Positions 1 to 7,089 of a DNA stretch of 63,924 bases are shown here, piece by piece. The stretch is from a virus. Position 1 is the first letter of the stretch; each line of letters opens with the position of its first letter. The stretch is taken from the IMG/VR virus record IMGVR_UViG_3300044691_000230, positions 1-63,924 of that record; one strand, given 5' to 3'. The notes beneath the pieces are model-generated. The model was not told the origin of the DNA and did no database searches. It saw only the letters and a list, made by a program, of their open reading frames with translations. The position numbers were made by a program, and so were the translations under genes.

Positions 1-441
1 GCTCTGGCCGCTCGGGACGCTCGGGACGCTCAGGACGCTCTGGACGCTCTGAACGCTCGGGCCGCTCGGGCCGCTCTGGACGCTCGGGACGCTCGGGACG
101 CTCGGGACGCTCTGTACGCTCGGGCCGCTCGGGCCGCTCTGGACGCTCGGGACGCTCGGGACGCTCTGGACGCTCTGGACGCTCTGGACGCTCTGGACGC
201 TCGGGACGCTCGGGCCGCTCGGGACGCTCGGGCCGCTCAGGACGCTCGGGCCGCTCAGGCCGCTCTGGACGCTCTGGCCGCTCGGGACGCTCGGGCCGCT
301 CGGGCCGCTCGGGACGCTCGGGACGCTCAGGACGCTCGGGACGCTCAGGACGCTCGGGACGCTCGGGCCGCTCGGGCCGCTCTGGACGCTCTGGACGCTC
401 GGGACGCTCGGGCCGCTCGGGACGCTCGGGACGCTCGGGCC
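1..441 (+). repeat. 9-base tandem array, 49 units (left end)
   Basis: Forty-nine consecutive units of GCT-CNG-GNC with no length change, in frame with the downstream coding region. Codon 1 is always GCT (Ala). Codon 2 is CGG, CTG or CAG (Arg, Leu, Gln). Codon 3 is GAC or GCC (Asp, Ala), with one AAC and one TAC. The array ends at 441 where the frame continues as unique sequence beginning Ala-Phe-Asp. The same repeat family fills 63672-63923 at the other end of the window. Confidence 0.97.
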
Positions 442-1197
442 GCATTTGATCGCGTCGGCAATGCCGAACACCGCTTCGCGTCGTGGTGTATCCAAGGCTG
501 GGGTTGGTGGTGGGGCGTTCGCGAGATGTCGTGGATTTCCACGACTTTCCTAGGCTCTCGCACTGAGGCCGTTCGGGCTTGGTCGGAGCCTTACTTCGAA
601 GCCTACTGCGCCGGGGCGTGGCTCCTTCATTTCACCGACGATACGCTCTACTGGGCGGCAAAGCCCATCGTTCACGTTGAACGTAATCCAGCCTTCGCCA
701 ACGGTCGACGCATGCACAACGACAAGTACGCCGCATTGGAATCGGACATCGAGAACCTCTATTTCTGGAAGGGCGTTCTTGTCCCAGCTTTCGTGGTCGT
801 TCGCCCGGACTGGATCACCGTCCAGCATATCGAGACGGAAGAAAACGCCGAGGTCCGCCGTGTGATGATTGAGCGCTACGGCGTGGATCGCTACGTTTCC
901 GACAGCGGCGCGCAAGTGGTTCACGCCGATCTGGACCAATATGACCGTCCGCGGCGATTGTTCGTGAAGGAAGTCACTGACGACGAACCCATCGTCATGG
1001 TGGAGGTGACGAACTCCTCTCCCGAACCAGACGGGCACTTCAAGACATACATGCTGCGGGTCGATCCGAACGCCTATGAAGGCCGCGCTTCTCGCGAGTG
1101 CCACGCCGCCATCGCGTCGACCTGGCGGCGAAAGGGGGACCTTTCGGAGTTCGTGTTCAAGATCCCGGAAAGCTACCGCCCATTGGTCGAGAGTTAA
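1..1197 (+). CDS. Repeat-tethered DUF6745-like protein (C-terminal part)
   Basis: The frame is open from the first base to a TAA at 1195-1197. Residues 1-147 are Ala-x-Asp/Ala triplet repeats; the remaining ~250 residues are a unique domain. An aromatic patch (GWGWWWG) precedes a region with FTDDTLYWAAKP and HVERNP, and the C-terminal part contains VEVTNSSPEPDGHFKTY and LRVDPNAYEG, which I recognise as the DUF6745 signature of phage and bacterial proteins of unknown function. The gene starts at 63438 across the window junction, so the internal ATG at 526 is not the true start. The Ala/Arg/Asp triplets permit i to i+4 Arg-Asp salt bridges and suggest a rigid single helix. The KGG gene follows after 3 bases. 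Family membership is from memory of motifs; biochemical function is unknown. Confidence 0.85.
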   Translation, partial: ALAARDARDAQDALDALNARAARAALDARDARDARDALYARAARAALDARDARDALDALDALDALDARDARAARDARAAQDARAAQAALDALAARDARAARAARDARDAQDARDAQDARDARAARAALDALDARDARAARDARDARAAFDRVGNAEHRFASWCIQGWGWWWGVREMSWISTTFLGSRTEAVRAWSEPYFEAYCAGAWLLHFTDDTLYWAAKPIVHVERNPAFANGRRMHNDKYAALESDIENLYFWKGVLVPAFVVVRPDWITVQHIETEENAEVRRVMIERYGVDRYVSDSGAQVVHADLDQYDRPRRLFVKEVTDDEPIVMVEVTNSSPEPDGHFKTYMLRVDPNAYEGRASRECHAAIASTWRRKGDLSEFVFKIPESYRPLVES

Positions 1198-1200
1198 GCC

Positions 1201-1389
1201 ATGACGAACAAACCCAAGAAGCCTCGCGGGTTCGCGGCGATGTCGTTGGAAAAGCGCCGCGAGATCGCCGCTCGGGGCGGGGCTTCAGCGGCCCCGGAAA
1301 ACCGATCCTTCAGCCGCAACCGCGAACTGGCCACCGAGGCTGGACGCAAGGGCGGTTCGGCGCCGAAGAAGCCGCAAGGGGAAGGGTGA
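1201..1389 (+). CDS. KGG-motif small protein
   Basis: 62 residues. Carries the KGG pattern twice: GFAAMSLEKRREIAARGG near the start and NRELATEAGRKGG near the end. This is the Con-10/KGG family of very small basic proteins; bacterial relatives are called general stress proteins, and phages often carry them beside DUF6745 repeat genes. Starts 3 bases after the DUF6745 gene and its stop overlaps the next start (TGATG), so the four genes from 63438 to 1867 look co-translated. Role in the phage unknown. Confidence 0.8.
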   Translation: MTNKPKKPRGFAAMSLEKRREIAARGGASAAPENRSFSRNRELATEAGRKGGSAPKKPQGEG

Positions 1390-1574
1390 TGAGCCACGAT
1401 CCGCAGTCGCCGACCGATGCCGCTGATTTTGACGACGACCCGCCGGACCATCTCTGCGAGGGGTGTGGCGACGCCATGGATGCAGGGGACGTGAACGTTG
1501 AGGCGTTCGAGATGACATGCCGCATCCTGTGTCCTGACTGCGCGGATGAAGCGTTTGGAGAGTTCTTCCAGTGA
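1389..1574 (+). CDS. Small two-CxxC zinc-knuckle protein
   Basis: 61 residues, ATG at 1389 overlapping the previous stop. An acidic N-terminus is followed by CEGCGD and, about 20 residues later, CPDCADE, spaced as in a four-cysteine zinc ribbon. The protein is too short for any other domain. Function unknown; similar single-ribbon proteins are common fillers of phage early operons. The next gene overlaps by 4 bases. Confidence 0.7.
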   Translation: MSHDPQSPTDAADFDDDPPDHLCEGCGDAMDAGDVNVEAFEMTCRILCPDCADEAFGEFFQ

Positions 1575-1867
1575 CGGCCGCCGAATGGATCCGCGAGCGC
1601 CTGGACAACTGCCAGCGCATCGCCGCCACGAAGGCGGGCACGGAACGGGATGGCTGGTTGGAAGACGCAGACTACTTCGCCGCAACGCTGGAAGCCCTGG
1701 CGGTCCCAAAAGTCCCCGTCGCTTGGGGGCTGTGGAACCCCGCTACCCGCAAGCTTGATCATCGCTGCTATCAGCGCGAGGAAGCCGCGAAACTTGGGGC
1801 CGCCAACCAAACCAACCGCTGGCAGACGTGGGTCGCCGTCCCGCTGTTCCTGCAACCCCCATTCTAG
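1571..1867 (+). CDS. Hypothetical phage protein, 98 aa
   Basis: GTG start at 1571 in a GTGA overlap with the upstream stop. No recognised domain. The N-terminal half is helical and charged (WIRERLDNCQRIA); the C-terminal half has VAWGLWNPATRKLDH and ends in VAVPLFLQPPF, a layout seen in small phage proteins that end in a beta-rich segment. Last gene of the leftmost rightward cluster, followed at once by a promoter-like region. Confidence 0.65.
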   Translation: MTAAEWIRERLDNCQRIAATKAGTERDGWLEDADYFAATLEALAVPKVPVAWGLWNPATRKLDHRCYQREEAAKLGAANQTNRWQTWVAVPLFLQPPF

Positions 1868-1869
1868 CC

Positions 1870-1925
1870 TTGCGCTTCCCGCTGCATAGTGTAGCTTTGT
1901 CCTAGCCACACCACAGGAGATCACC
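1870..1925 (+). promoter_or_regulatory. Rightward promoter and shared leader, copy A
   Basis: 58-base gap before the recombination operon. TTGCGC at 1870 could be a -35 box, with GTGTAGCTT about 16-20 bases later. It is followed by GCCACACCACAGGAGAT ending about 4 bases before the ATG at 1926. The same leader, with the same upstream TGTxTAGCTT-like block, occurs before 48749 and in altered form before 62192. The AGGAG part is the ribosome site. Promoter boxes are inferred from conservation, not from measured starts. Confidence 0.5.
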
Positions 1926-2636
1926 ATGCCCGCGACAGCCGGCCACAACCTGCCCCCAACGCCCTCCGACATCTTCGACCCGCGCATTGCGGATCTGAAC
2001 GCCGAACTTGTGCACCTGACGGAAGGGGAGATCACCGCCCCCATCGCGGCGGCTCTGCGCGACATCCAGAAGCGCGCGCGGGACCTTGAGACCGAACTGA
2101 CAGCGGCCAAGGCGTCCGACAAGGCCCCGCATCTGGACGCCGCCGCGAGGATCGAAGCCGCCTACCGCCCGCTCACCGCCTCTGCGGTCGAGATCAAGGC
2201 CGAGGCCCGCAAGCACGTCGACCTGTTCCTGCTCGCCGAGGAGAAGCGCCGCAAGGACGAAGCCGCCGAAGCCAAGAGGATCGCGGATGAGGCCAAGCGG
2301 ATCGCCGACGAAGCGGTGCAGGACGACGATCCCTTTGGAAACGCCGATGACGCCGTGCACGACGCAAGGCTGGCCACCATCGCCGCCGATCATGCCGAGC
2401 GCAAGGCGGATGCGGGCGCCAGCATCGGGAGCGCCTCGGGGATCACCAAGGCCGCGTCGCTGCGGTCGTACTGGTCGGTGAAAGTGATCGATCCTGCCGC
2501 GATGGTGAACCACTTCGCGGGCGATCCTGGCGTCATCGAAGCCGCCACGAAGGCGGCGAACGCCCTGGTCCGGGCGACCAAGGGCAGCATGAAAATCCCC
2601 GGCTGCGAGACCATCGAAGACCGCCGCAGCGTCTAG
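1926..2636 (+). CDS. Coiled-coil protein upstream of ERF
   Basis: 236 residues, strong AGGAG ribosome site. The middle is a long charged helix (ADEAKRIADEAVQDDDPFG and flanking Lys/Arg/Glu/Ala-rich sequence) predicted to form a coiled coil. The C-terminal quarter has a conserved look: ASLRSYWSVKVIDPAAMVNH then NALVRATKGSMKIPGC. Proteins of this shape commonly sit directly upstream of phage single-strand annealing genes, so a role in recombination (nuclease partner or annealing cofactor) is likely but inferred. I cannot assign a named family with confidence. Confidence 0.75.
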   Translation: MPATAGHNLPPTPSDIFDPRIADLNAELVHLTEGEITAPIAAALRDIQKRARDLETELTAAKASDKAPHLDAAARIEAAYRPLTASAVEIKAEARKHVDLFLLAEEKRRKDEAAEAKRIADEAKRIADEAVQDDDPFGNADDAVHDARLATIAADHAERKADAGASIGSASGITKAASLRSYWSVKVIDPAAMVNHFAGDPGVIEAATKAANALVRATKGSMKIPGCETIEDRRSV

Positions 2637-2666
2637 GCGCAACCCCAACTCCGCAGGAACATCCAA

Positions 2667-3464
2667 ATGACCGAATCGCCCATCCGCACGTCGGCCGAGA
2701 CCGACAAAATCGATGCCGCCATGGCGTCGGCCCAGGCCGAACTTGAGAACCCGATCAAGGGTCAGACCGCCAACCTGGAAGGCAAATCCAAGGCCACGGG
2801 CCGCGAGTACAAGATCGGTTACACCTACACCGACATCGCCGGCATTCTCGCCGACTGTCGCCCCATCCTCGCCAAGCACGGCGTCGCCACCTATCAGATC
2901 CCGGTGATTGCACCGGGCTCGGTAATGATCATCGTCACGCGGCTGGCGTGTTCTGGCCAGTGGATCGAAGGGGACTACCCTGTCTGCCACATCGGCGGCG
3001 ATCACCAGGAAATGGGCGCGGCGATGACCTACGCCCGCCGCTATGCGCTGGGCGCGATGATCGGGATCGCACCGGAGAAGGACACCGATTATGGCGTGGG
3101 CGCCGCCGCGCCGAAGGGACCATCCAATCGCGAGCCGCTGGCGGCGCATAACCGTGCGGAGGATCGCGCCCAACGCGAGCCGCTGCGCCAAGACACCCGT
3201 GGGGGCGAGCGCGAGCCGCCCAAATCCAGCGCCCAGGCCAAGAAAGACGGCGATTGGGAGCGCTACACCGACGAGATGAAGGCGATGCGCACCCTCGCCG
3301 AGCTCACTGCGTGGGCAAAGGCCAACGCCAAGGGAATCAAGGCGCTTCCGAAAAAGTGGTTCGACGAACTGCAGGCCCTCTATGAGGACCGCAAGAACGA
3401 ACTCGGCGCCTTGGAAGACGGCAACGGTCAGATGGACCGCGAATACGCCGATAGCGTCCGATGA
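2667..3464 (+). CDS. ERF-family single-strand annealing protein
   Basis: 265 residues. The N-terminal ~145 residues match the ERF superfamily (P22 Erf type): YTYTDIAGILADCRPILAKH, then HIGGDHQEMGAAMTYARRYA and LGAMIGIAPEKD near residues 109-139, the typical ERF core. The remaining C-terminal part is hydrophilic, Lys/Arg/Glu-rich with a short helical end, as in other Erf proteins. ERF proteins anneal complementary single strands during phage recombination and genome circularisation, which suits a P22-like headful phage. Overlaps the next gene by 4 bases (ATGA). Confidence 0.92.
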   Translation: MTESPIRTSAETDKIDAAMASAQAELENPIKGQTANLEGKSKATGREYKIGYTYTDIAGILADCRPILAKHGVATYQIPVIAPGSVMIIVTRLACSGQWIEGDYPVCHIGGDHQEMGAAMTYARRYALGAMIGIAPEKDTDYGVGAAAPKGPSNREPLAAHNRAEDRAQREPLRQDTRGGEREPPKSSAQAKKDGDWERYTDEMKAMRTLAELTAWAKANAKGIKALPKKWFDELQALYEDRKNELGALEDGNGQMDREYADSVR

Positions 3465-4810
3465 GCGAAAATCAGCCAATCCTTGTCCACCGTCGCGGCG
3501 ATACCCTGATCCCGCACGGCCCGATGGACGCCGAAGCGATCCGCGCCTTTGACGCCGGCCAACCGCTGCGCATCGAGATCAAGCAGCCGCGCAACGTCAA
3601 TCAGATGCGGCTGTACTTCGCGATGCTGGCGCTGATCCGCGACAACCTGCCCGAACCGGCGCCCTCGGTGGAAACCCTGCATGCCGCCACCAAGGTCATG
3701 ACCGGCTATACGCTGACCGTGCATACCGCGCGCGGTGACGTGGTGGTTCCGGGCTCTATCGCCTTCAACGCCATGTCGCAGTCGGAGTGGCGCACATTCC
3801 TCGACGACTTCATGAAGCTGGTCCGCACCCGCATCATTCCAGGCATGAGCAACCCGGCGTTCGAGAAGGCCGCACGGGAGATGATGGGCGAGCCGATCGA
3901 AGAGCACCACGTCACCAAACGCAAGACGGCGAAGAGCGACAACCCGTTCGAGGACGATGAGGGGGCTGAGACGGGCGATGATCCGTTCGCGGGCTCCGAG
4001 GAGCCGGAAACCGTCGAAGCCGCTCCTGAGCCACTGGACAGCCCGCACGACGGGGGTTTGGCCGATATCGTCGATACCGAGACCGGCGAAGTTGTCGAAG
4101 CTGATCCCAACGTTCTGGGCGTCATCGACCGCATGGGCGAACAGCGTGGACGGGCTGGGGCCGAACGCGAACCCCCGCCAGGTCTCTCCGAGGTCGAAGC
4201 GTCGGCGTGGTTCGCGGCTTTCGACAAGGGCGCACGGGAACGCAAGGCGCGCCCTACGTCGACGGAGCCTGCCCCGAGTGCGGGTCAAAAACGGGCTTCG
4301 TCGGCCTCTGCCACGCCTGCGTCTACGCCTTCAGCGGAGGCGACATCTTCCCCGACTTCGCCCGTCGAGCCGTCGGGAAGTGGCGAGGTTGAAGAGCCCA
4401 TTGCCGACGACATAGAGACGATCGTGGGCACGGCGCATCTCTCTGACGCGTTGGAGAATGCGATTGGCGAGGTTGCCGAGAGCGGGTCGTTCCTGGCCAT
4501 GAAGCAGATCGGCAAGACCCTCTCGCTCACCGATGCATGGAAAACCTGCGAGCCGGAAGGCAAGCGCATGGTCTTCGCGGCGATGTGGGAGCGCTACGAG
4601 GAACTGGTCACGGATGGCAAGGAGGACGGCAATGTCACCGTCGACCTGACCCTGATGCGTATATGGCTGGAGCACGGCGCCAACACCCCCGTTGAGATCG
4701 ATGCGCGGTGGAAAGTGTTCTGGCGCAGTTCGGTGTTCAAGGACGCCAACGCCGACGCCAAGCAACTGATCACCGAGATCATGACCACGCGAAAGAAGGA
4801 GTTGGCCTGA
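3461..4810 (+). CDS. DUF1367-like recombination-region protein with long linker
   Basis: 449 residues. Residues 1-130 resemble the DUF1367 group: IEIKQPRNVNQMRLYFAMLA then MTGYTLTVHTARGDVVVPGS and AFNAMSQSEWRTFLDD. An acidic then Ser/Thr/Pro/Ala-rich linker covers roughly residues 150-320. The last ~130 residues form a second domain with SGSFLAMKQIGKTLSLTD and RMVFAAMWERYEELV. It follows erf directly, so it probably works in recombination or replication. The linker codes for a zinc-ribbon-like peptide in another frame (4207-4392). Ends in a TGATG overlap with the ACP-like gene. DUF1367 membership is tentative. Confidence 0.75.
   Translation: MSENQPILVHRRGDTLIPHGPMDAEAIRAFDAGQPLRIEIKQPRNVNQMRLYFAMLALIRDNLPEPAPSVETLHAATKVMTGYTLTVHTARGDVVVPGSIAFNAMSQSEWRTFLDDFMKLVRTRIIPGMSNPAFEKAAREMMGEPIEEHHVTKRKTAKSDNPFEDDEGAETGDDPFAGSEEPETVEAAPEPLDSPHDGGLADIVDTETGEVVEADPNVLGVIDRMGEQRGRAGAEREPPPGLSEVEASAWFAAFDKGARERKARPTSTEPAPSAGQKRASSASATPASTPSAEATSSPTSPVEPSGSGEVEEPIADDIETIVGTAHLSDALENAIGEVAESGSFLAMKQIGKTLSLTDAWKTCEPEGKRMVFAAMWERYEELVTDGKEDGNVTVDLTLMRIWLEHGANTPVEIDARWKVFWRSSVFKDANADAKQLITEIMTTRKKELA
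4207..4392 (+). CDS. Possible overlapping out-of-frame zinc-ribbon peptide
   Basis: A GTG-started frame, +1 or +2 relative to the 3461 gene, lies wholly in that gene's Ser/Pro-rich linker. It encodes 61 residues with GACPECGSKTGFVGLCHACV, a well-formed CxxC-x10-CxxC zinc ribbon, followed by SGGDIFPDFARRAV. Such a motif is unlikely in a random frame, whereas the host frame is low complexity there. No strong ribosome site precedes the GTG. It could be a true overlapping gene, or a remnant of an ancestral zinc-ribbon frame after an indel. Confidence 0.35.
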   Translation: MVRGFRQGRTGTQGAPYVDGACPECGSKTGFVGLCHACVYAFSGGDIFPDFARRAVGKWRG

Positions 4811-5055
4811 TGGACATCCTCACCACCGTCAAAGGCGTGATCACCCGCCTGTGGTACCGCGGTGATCCGGCCCGGATCACCTTGCAGGCCCGGCTGATCG
4901 AAGATCTTCACGCTGACAGCCTCTCCAAGGTGGAGATGGTTTTGGATCTGGAGGAGGCCTTGGGCATCGCGATCACCGATGCGGAGACTGAGCGTCTGGA
5001 GACCATCGGCGATGTGGTCTCGCTCTGCACCCGCCGCGCCAAGGTGCGGGCATGA
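4810..5055 (+). CDS. Acyl carrier protein-like protein
   Basis: 81 residues, start in a TGATG overlap. ARLIEDLHADSLSKVEMVLD contains the ACP signature Asp-Ser-Leu with Ser37 at the phosphopantetheine attachment position (Ser36 in E. coli ACP), then LEEALGIAITDAETERLETI and GDVVSL, matching helices II-IV of ACP. The acidic helix II that binds partner enzymes is kept. If modified by host holo-ACP synthase it could carry acyl groups or interact with host ACP partners. It sits in a recombination operon with no lipid enzyme nearby, so its substrate is unknown. Confidence 0.8.
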   Translation: MDILTTVKGVITRLWYRGDPARITLQARLIEDLHADSLSKVEMVLDLEEALGIAITDAETERLETIGDVVSLCTRRAKVRA

Positions 5056-5276
5056 GCGATATCGCCGACCATGACCTGATCGACACTCTGCGCACGATCT
5101 CCCGCCAGGTCGCCCGCATCGGCTTTGGCATCTACCTCGATGAGACCCCGATGCGGCAACATCTGATGCGCTCCGGCCTGATCGAAAACCGCCAGCCACG
5201 GGGAAGACGGGCCAACTACACCCTCACCGACAAGGCCAAGCGGCTGCTGGAGGCGTACAATGCGGACGCACGGTAA
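5052..5276 (+). CDS. Small winged-helix-like protein
   Basis: 74 residues, 4-base overlap with the ACP-like gene. The C-terminal half, MRQHLMRSGLIENRQPRGRR followed by ANYTLTDKAKRLLEAY, looks like the recognition helix plus wing of a winged helix-turn-helix (MarR/PadR-like hairpin ending in LTDKGK-type sequence). The protein is shorter than usual for those families. A DNA-binding role is plausible but inferred. The following gene overlaps by 17 bases. Confidence 0.6.
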   Translation: MSDIADHDLIDTLRTISRQVARIGFGIYLDETPMRQHLMRSGLIENRQPRGRRANYTLTDKAKRLLEAYNADAR

Positions 5277-5508
5277 GACCCGCGACTGCGCCGGCTGTCG
5301 GTACTGGAGCGAGATGATCGCCAAGTCCGAGGGTGGAGGACCTGTCACGGCCCTGTGCCTCGCTCCGCAGGGGCCGATCCGGGGCCACTACACGGTGCAC
5401 TATCAGACCTGCAAGGGCTGGCGCAGCGGCCATCATGGGGCGGTGGACAATCCGCCGGACTGGGGTGCGGAAACCCGCGCGCTGTATGAAGCGGAGGATG
5501 CGGCATGA
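5260..5508 (+). CDS. Small cysteine-rich phage protein
   Basis: 82 residues, ATG at 5260 within the previous gene. Contains RDCAGCRYWSEMIA, a later Cys in TALCLAPQGP and YQTCKGW, giving four cysteines in a pattern common in small phage proteins with conserved CxxCRYW starts. Metal binding is likely. Function unknown. Overlaps the next gene by 4 bases. Confidence 0.65.
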   Translation: MRTHGKTRDCAGCRYWSEMIAKSEGGGPVTALCLAPQGPIRGHYTVHYQTCKGWRSGHHGAVDNPPDWGAETRALYEAEDAA

Positions 5509-5690
5509 TCGACCGCCAAGGTGGTTTCGTGGTCTTCGAATGCGATGGCTGCGACGACGTTCTCAACACCCAAGAGAGCGAGTTCAACGTGGCCTTTCAG
5601 GAATTCCGCGCCGAGCGCTGGATTGCCAAGAAGGTTGGCGAGGACTGGCTGCATCTGTGTCCAGACTGCGCACGGGATGAACGCCGATGA
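5505..5690 (+). CDS. Small zinc-finger-like protein
   Basis: 61 residues. FECDGCDDVLNT near the N-terminus and HLCPDCARDERR at the C-terminus give two CxxC knuckles about 30 residues apart, suggesting one zinc site. The intervening segment (FQEFRAERWIAKKVGEDW) is the usual helix of DUF-type phage zinc proteins. Related in layout to the 1389-1574 protein. Function unknown. Confidence 0.65.
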   Translation: MIDRQGGFVVFECDGCDDVLNTQESEFNVAFQEFRAERWIAKKVGEDWLHLCPDCARDERR

Positions 5691-5881
5691 CCAGCCTTCA
5701 GGAAGCCATCCAGTCCGCCCGCGCCGAAGGCTTCGCGATGGGCCATTCCGAGGGTGAGCGCTGCGCCCGCGAGGAAGCCCTGAGGCAAGCGGCCTCCGCA
5801 GTCCTTGCCGAGTTGCGGCCGATCCTGCGCAAGCTGGAGGACTTGGCCTATGGGACGACCGAAGCCGCCAACGGCGCATAG
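5687..5881 (+). CDS. Small helical protein, 64 aa
   Basis: 64 residues, 4-base overlap with the upstream gene. Entirely helical in character (AIQSARAEGFAMGHSEGE, then VLAELRPILRKLEDLAYG). No family recognised. It is the last gene of the rightward recombination operon and is followed within 5 bases by a hairpin. Confidence 0.55.
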   Translation: MTSLQEAIQSARAEGFAMGHSEGERCAREEALRQAASAVLAELRPILRKLEDLAYGTTEAANGA

Positions 5882-5885
5882 AAGA

Positions 5886-5913
5886 GGGCCGCTCCAGTTT
5901 CCCGGAGCGGCCC
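5886..5913. terminator. Hairpin between convergent operons
   Basis: Perfect 10-base stem GGGCCGCTCC / GGAGCGGCCC with an 8-base loop, located between the rightward operon ending at 5881 and the leftward gene ending at 5944. No long T run follows on the plus strand; on the minus strand TCTTCT follows. Probably stops both convergent transcripts. Confidence 0.65.
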
Positions 5914-5943
5914 ATGGACGCTTTGATAGCTGAGCGCGTCCTT

Positions 5944-6831
5944 CTAACCGATAGACCAGCTCACCGTCGCCGAACCCGTCGCACCCGTCGAATCGGTCGC
6001 CGTCACGATGGATGTGGTTCCACCCCCCGTGGTCGGGGTCCCGCTTACCGTTCCATCCTCCGCGACACTGACCCCATCGGGCGTCACGTCGATGGCGAAG
6101 GTGAACGGCGCCGAACCGCCAGAGGCTGAGAAAGCGCCAGTGATGGGGGTTCCTGACGTTCCGCTGACCGCTGTCGGTTCCACCGTGATCGGAACCGGCG
6201 CCGGGATCGGGTCGACCACCACCGTGTAGTCCGCCGAGACCAGCACGTTGTTGGCGTCGTGGGCCTGGATGGAGACGCTGGAGGTTCCCGCTGCCGTCGG
6301 CGTGCCGCTGATCAGACCACCCGGGGCCATGGAAAGCCCATCGGGCAGAGACCCCGAAGCGATGGAGAAGGCGTAGGGCGAGACCCCGCCAGAGGCCGTG
6401 ATCGTGGCCGAGTAGGGCTGACCCACTTCCGCATCCGCCAGCGTGGTCGGCGACAGACCCAGCACAGGAGGCGGAGGAGGCGGGGGGTTGAGCGTGCCGG
6501 CGGCGGCATCGTCCGCGGCGTTGCGATCCTCGAGCGCCTGGACGCGGGTCGTCAGCGCCGTGAGGTCGACCGGGACTGGCGGGGCGTCCTGCAGCGCCTT
6601 GATCGAGGCTTCGTCCGCATCCAGACGGGAGAGGATCGCCGACAGGTCGACGGGGGCGGCGCTCTCAAGCGTGGCGACGCGAGCGGCAACGCCTTCGATC
6701 TCGGTTTCTTCCGTGCCCAGCGTCGCCTTCAGGTCAGCGAGCATCTGGGCGAACTTGCCGTCGTCGTCTCCGACCTTGGTCACGAACTGTTCAAAGATCA
6801 GCACGAGGGTTTGGACTGCAGAACCAGCCAT
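5944..6831 (-). CDS. Coiled-coil plus Ig-like domain virion protein
   Basis: 295 residues. The N-terminal ~115 residues form heptad-like helices (IEGVAARVATLESAAP, LTTRVQALEDRNA). A polyproline spacer follows, then two ~80-residue Ig-like (He_PIG type) domains. The first shows GQPYSATITASGGVSPYAFS, LPDGLSMAPGGLISGTPTAAG and a DYTVVV strand; the second repeats the pattern (SGTPTTGGGTTSIVTA). These domains occur on phage surfaces and on bacterial adhesins and bind carbohydrate weakly. As the last gene of the late operon it may be a capsid or tail decoration fibre. Exact location on the particle is inferred. Confidence 0.75.
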   Translation of the reverse strand: MAGSAVQTLVLIFEQFVTKVGDDDGKFAQMLADLKATLGTEETEIEGVAARVATLESAAPVDLSAILSRLDADEASIKALQDAPPVPVDLTALTTRVQALEDRNAADDAAAGTLNPPPPPPPVLGLSPTTLADAEVGQPYSATITASGGVSPYAFSIASGSLPDGLSMAPGGLISGTPTAAGTSSVSIQAHDANNVLVSADYTVVVDPIPAPVPITVEPTAVSGTSGTPITGAFSASGGSAPFTFAIDVTPDGVSVAEDGTVSGTPTTGGGTTSIVTATDSTGATGSATVSWSIG

Positions 6832-6907
6832 GGATTATCTCCCTAAGGGTGTGGCGATTGATCGCAACTGTGAAGATGCGCTGATTTCATGGCGCATCCA
6901 AGACGGC

Positions 6908-7078
6908 TCAGGCCCCTGCGGGCTTCAAAGCGTCGGCCGCCGCGCGGGCCTGGGCGTGGATGGCGTCCAGCTTGACCTGATCGTTGGCCTGGAACGCCTC
7001 GACGGCCTGTGTGCCCAGTCCGATCAGTTGCGGGGCGATCGCTTCGATGAGTTGGAGGATGGCCAGAACGCTTCCCAT
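6908..7078 (-). CDS. Small hypothetical protein, 56 aa
   Basis: ATG at 7078 with AAGGAG upstream. Begins with a hydrophobic helix (MGSVLAILQLIEAIAPQLIG) followed by a charged amphipathic helix. It could be a membrane-associated lysis-cassette protein given its position just downstream of the lipoprotein and endolysin genes, but nothing specific is recognised. Confidence 0.55.
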   Translation of the reverse strand: MGSVLAILQLIEAIAPQLIGLGTQAVEAFQANDQVKLDAIHAQARAAADALKPAGA

Positions 7079-7089
7079 GGGTGGTCTCC

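Noticed and set aside
1-441. CRISPR array
   Set aside because: Units are contiguous 9-mers with no spacers, translate in frame through a real gene, and no cas gene is present.
526-1197. Separate gene starting at ATG 526
   Set aside because: The frame is open upstream through the whole array and on to a good start at 63438, and the sequence before 526 is protein-like, so 526 is an internal Met.
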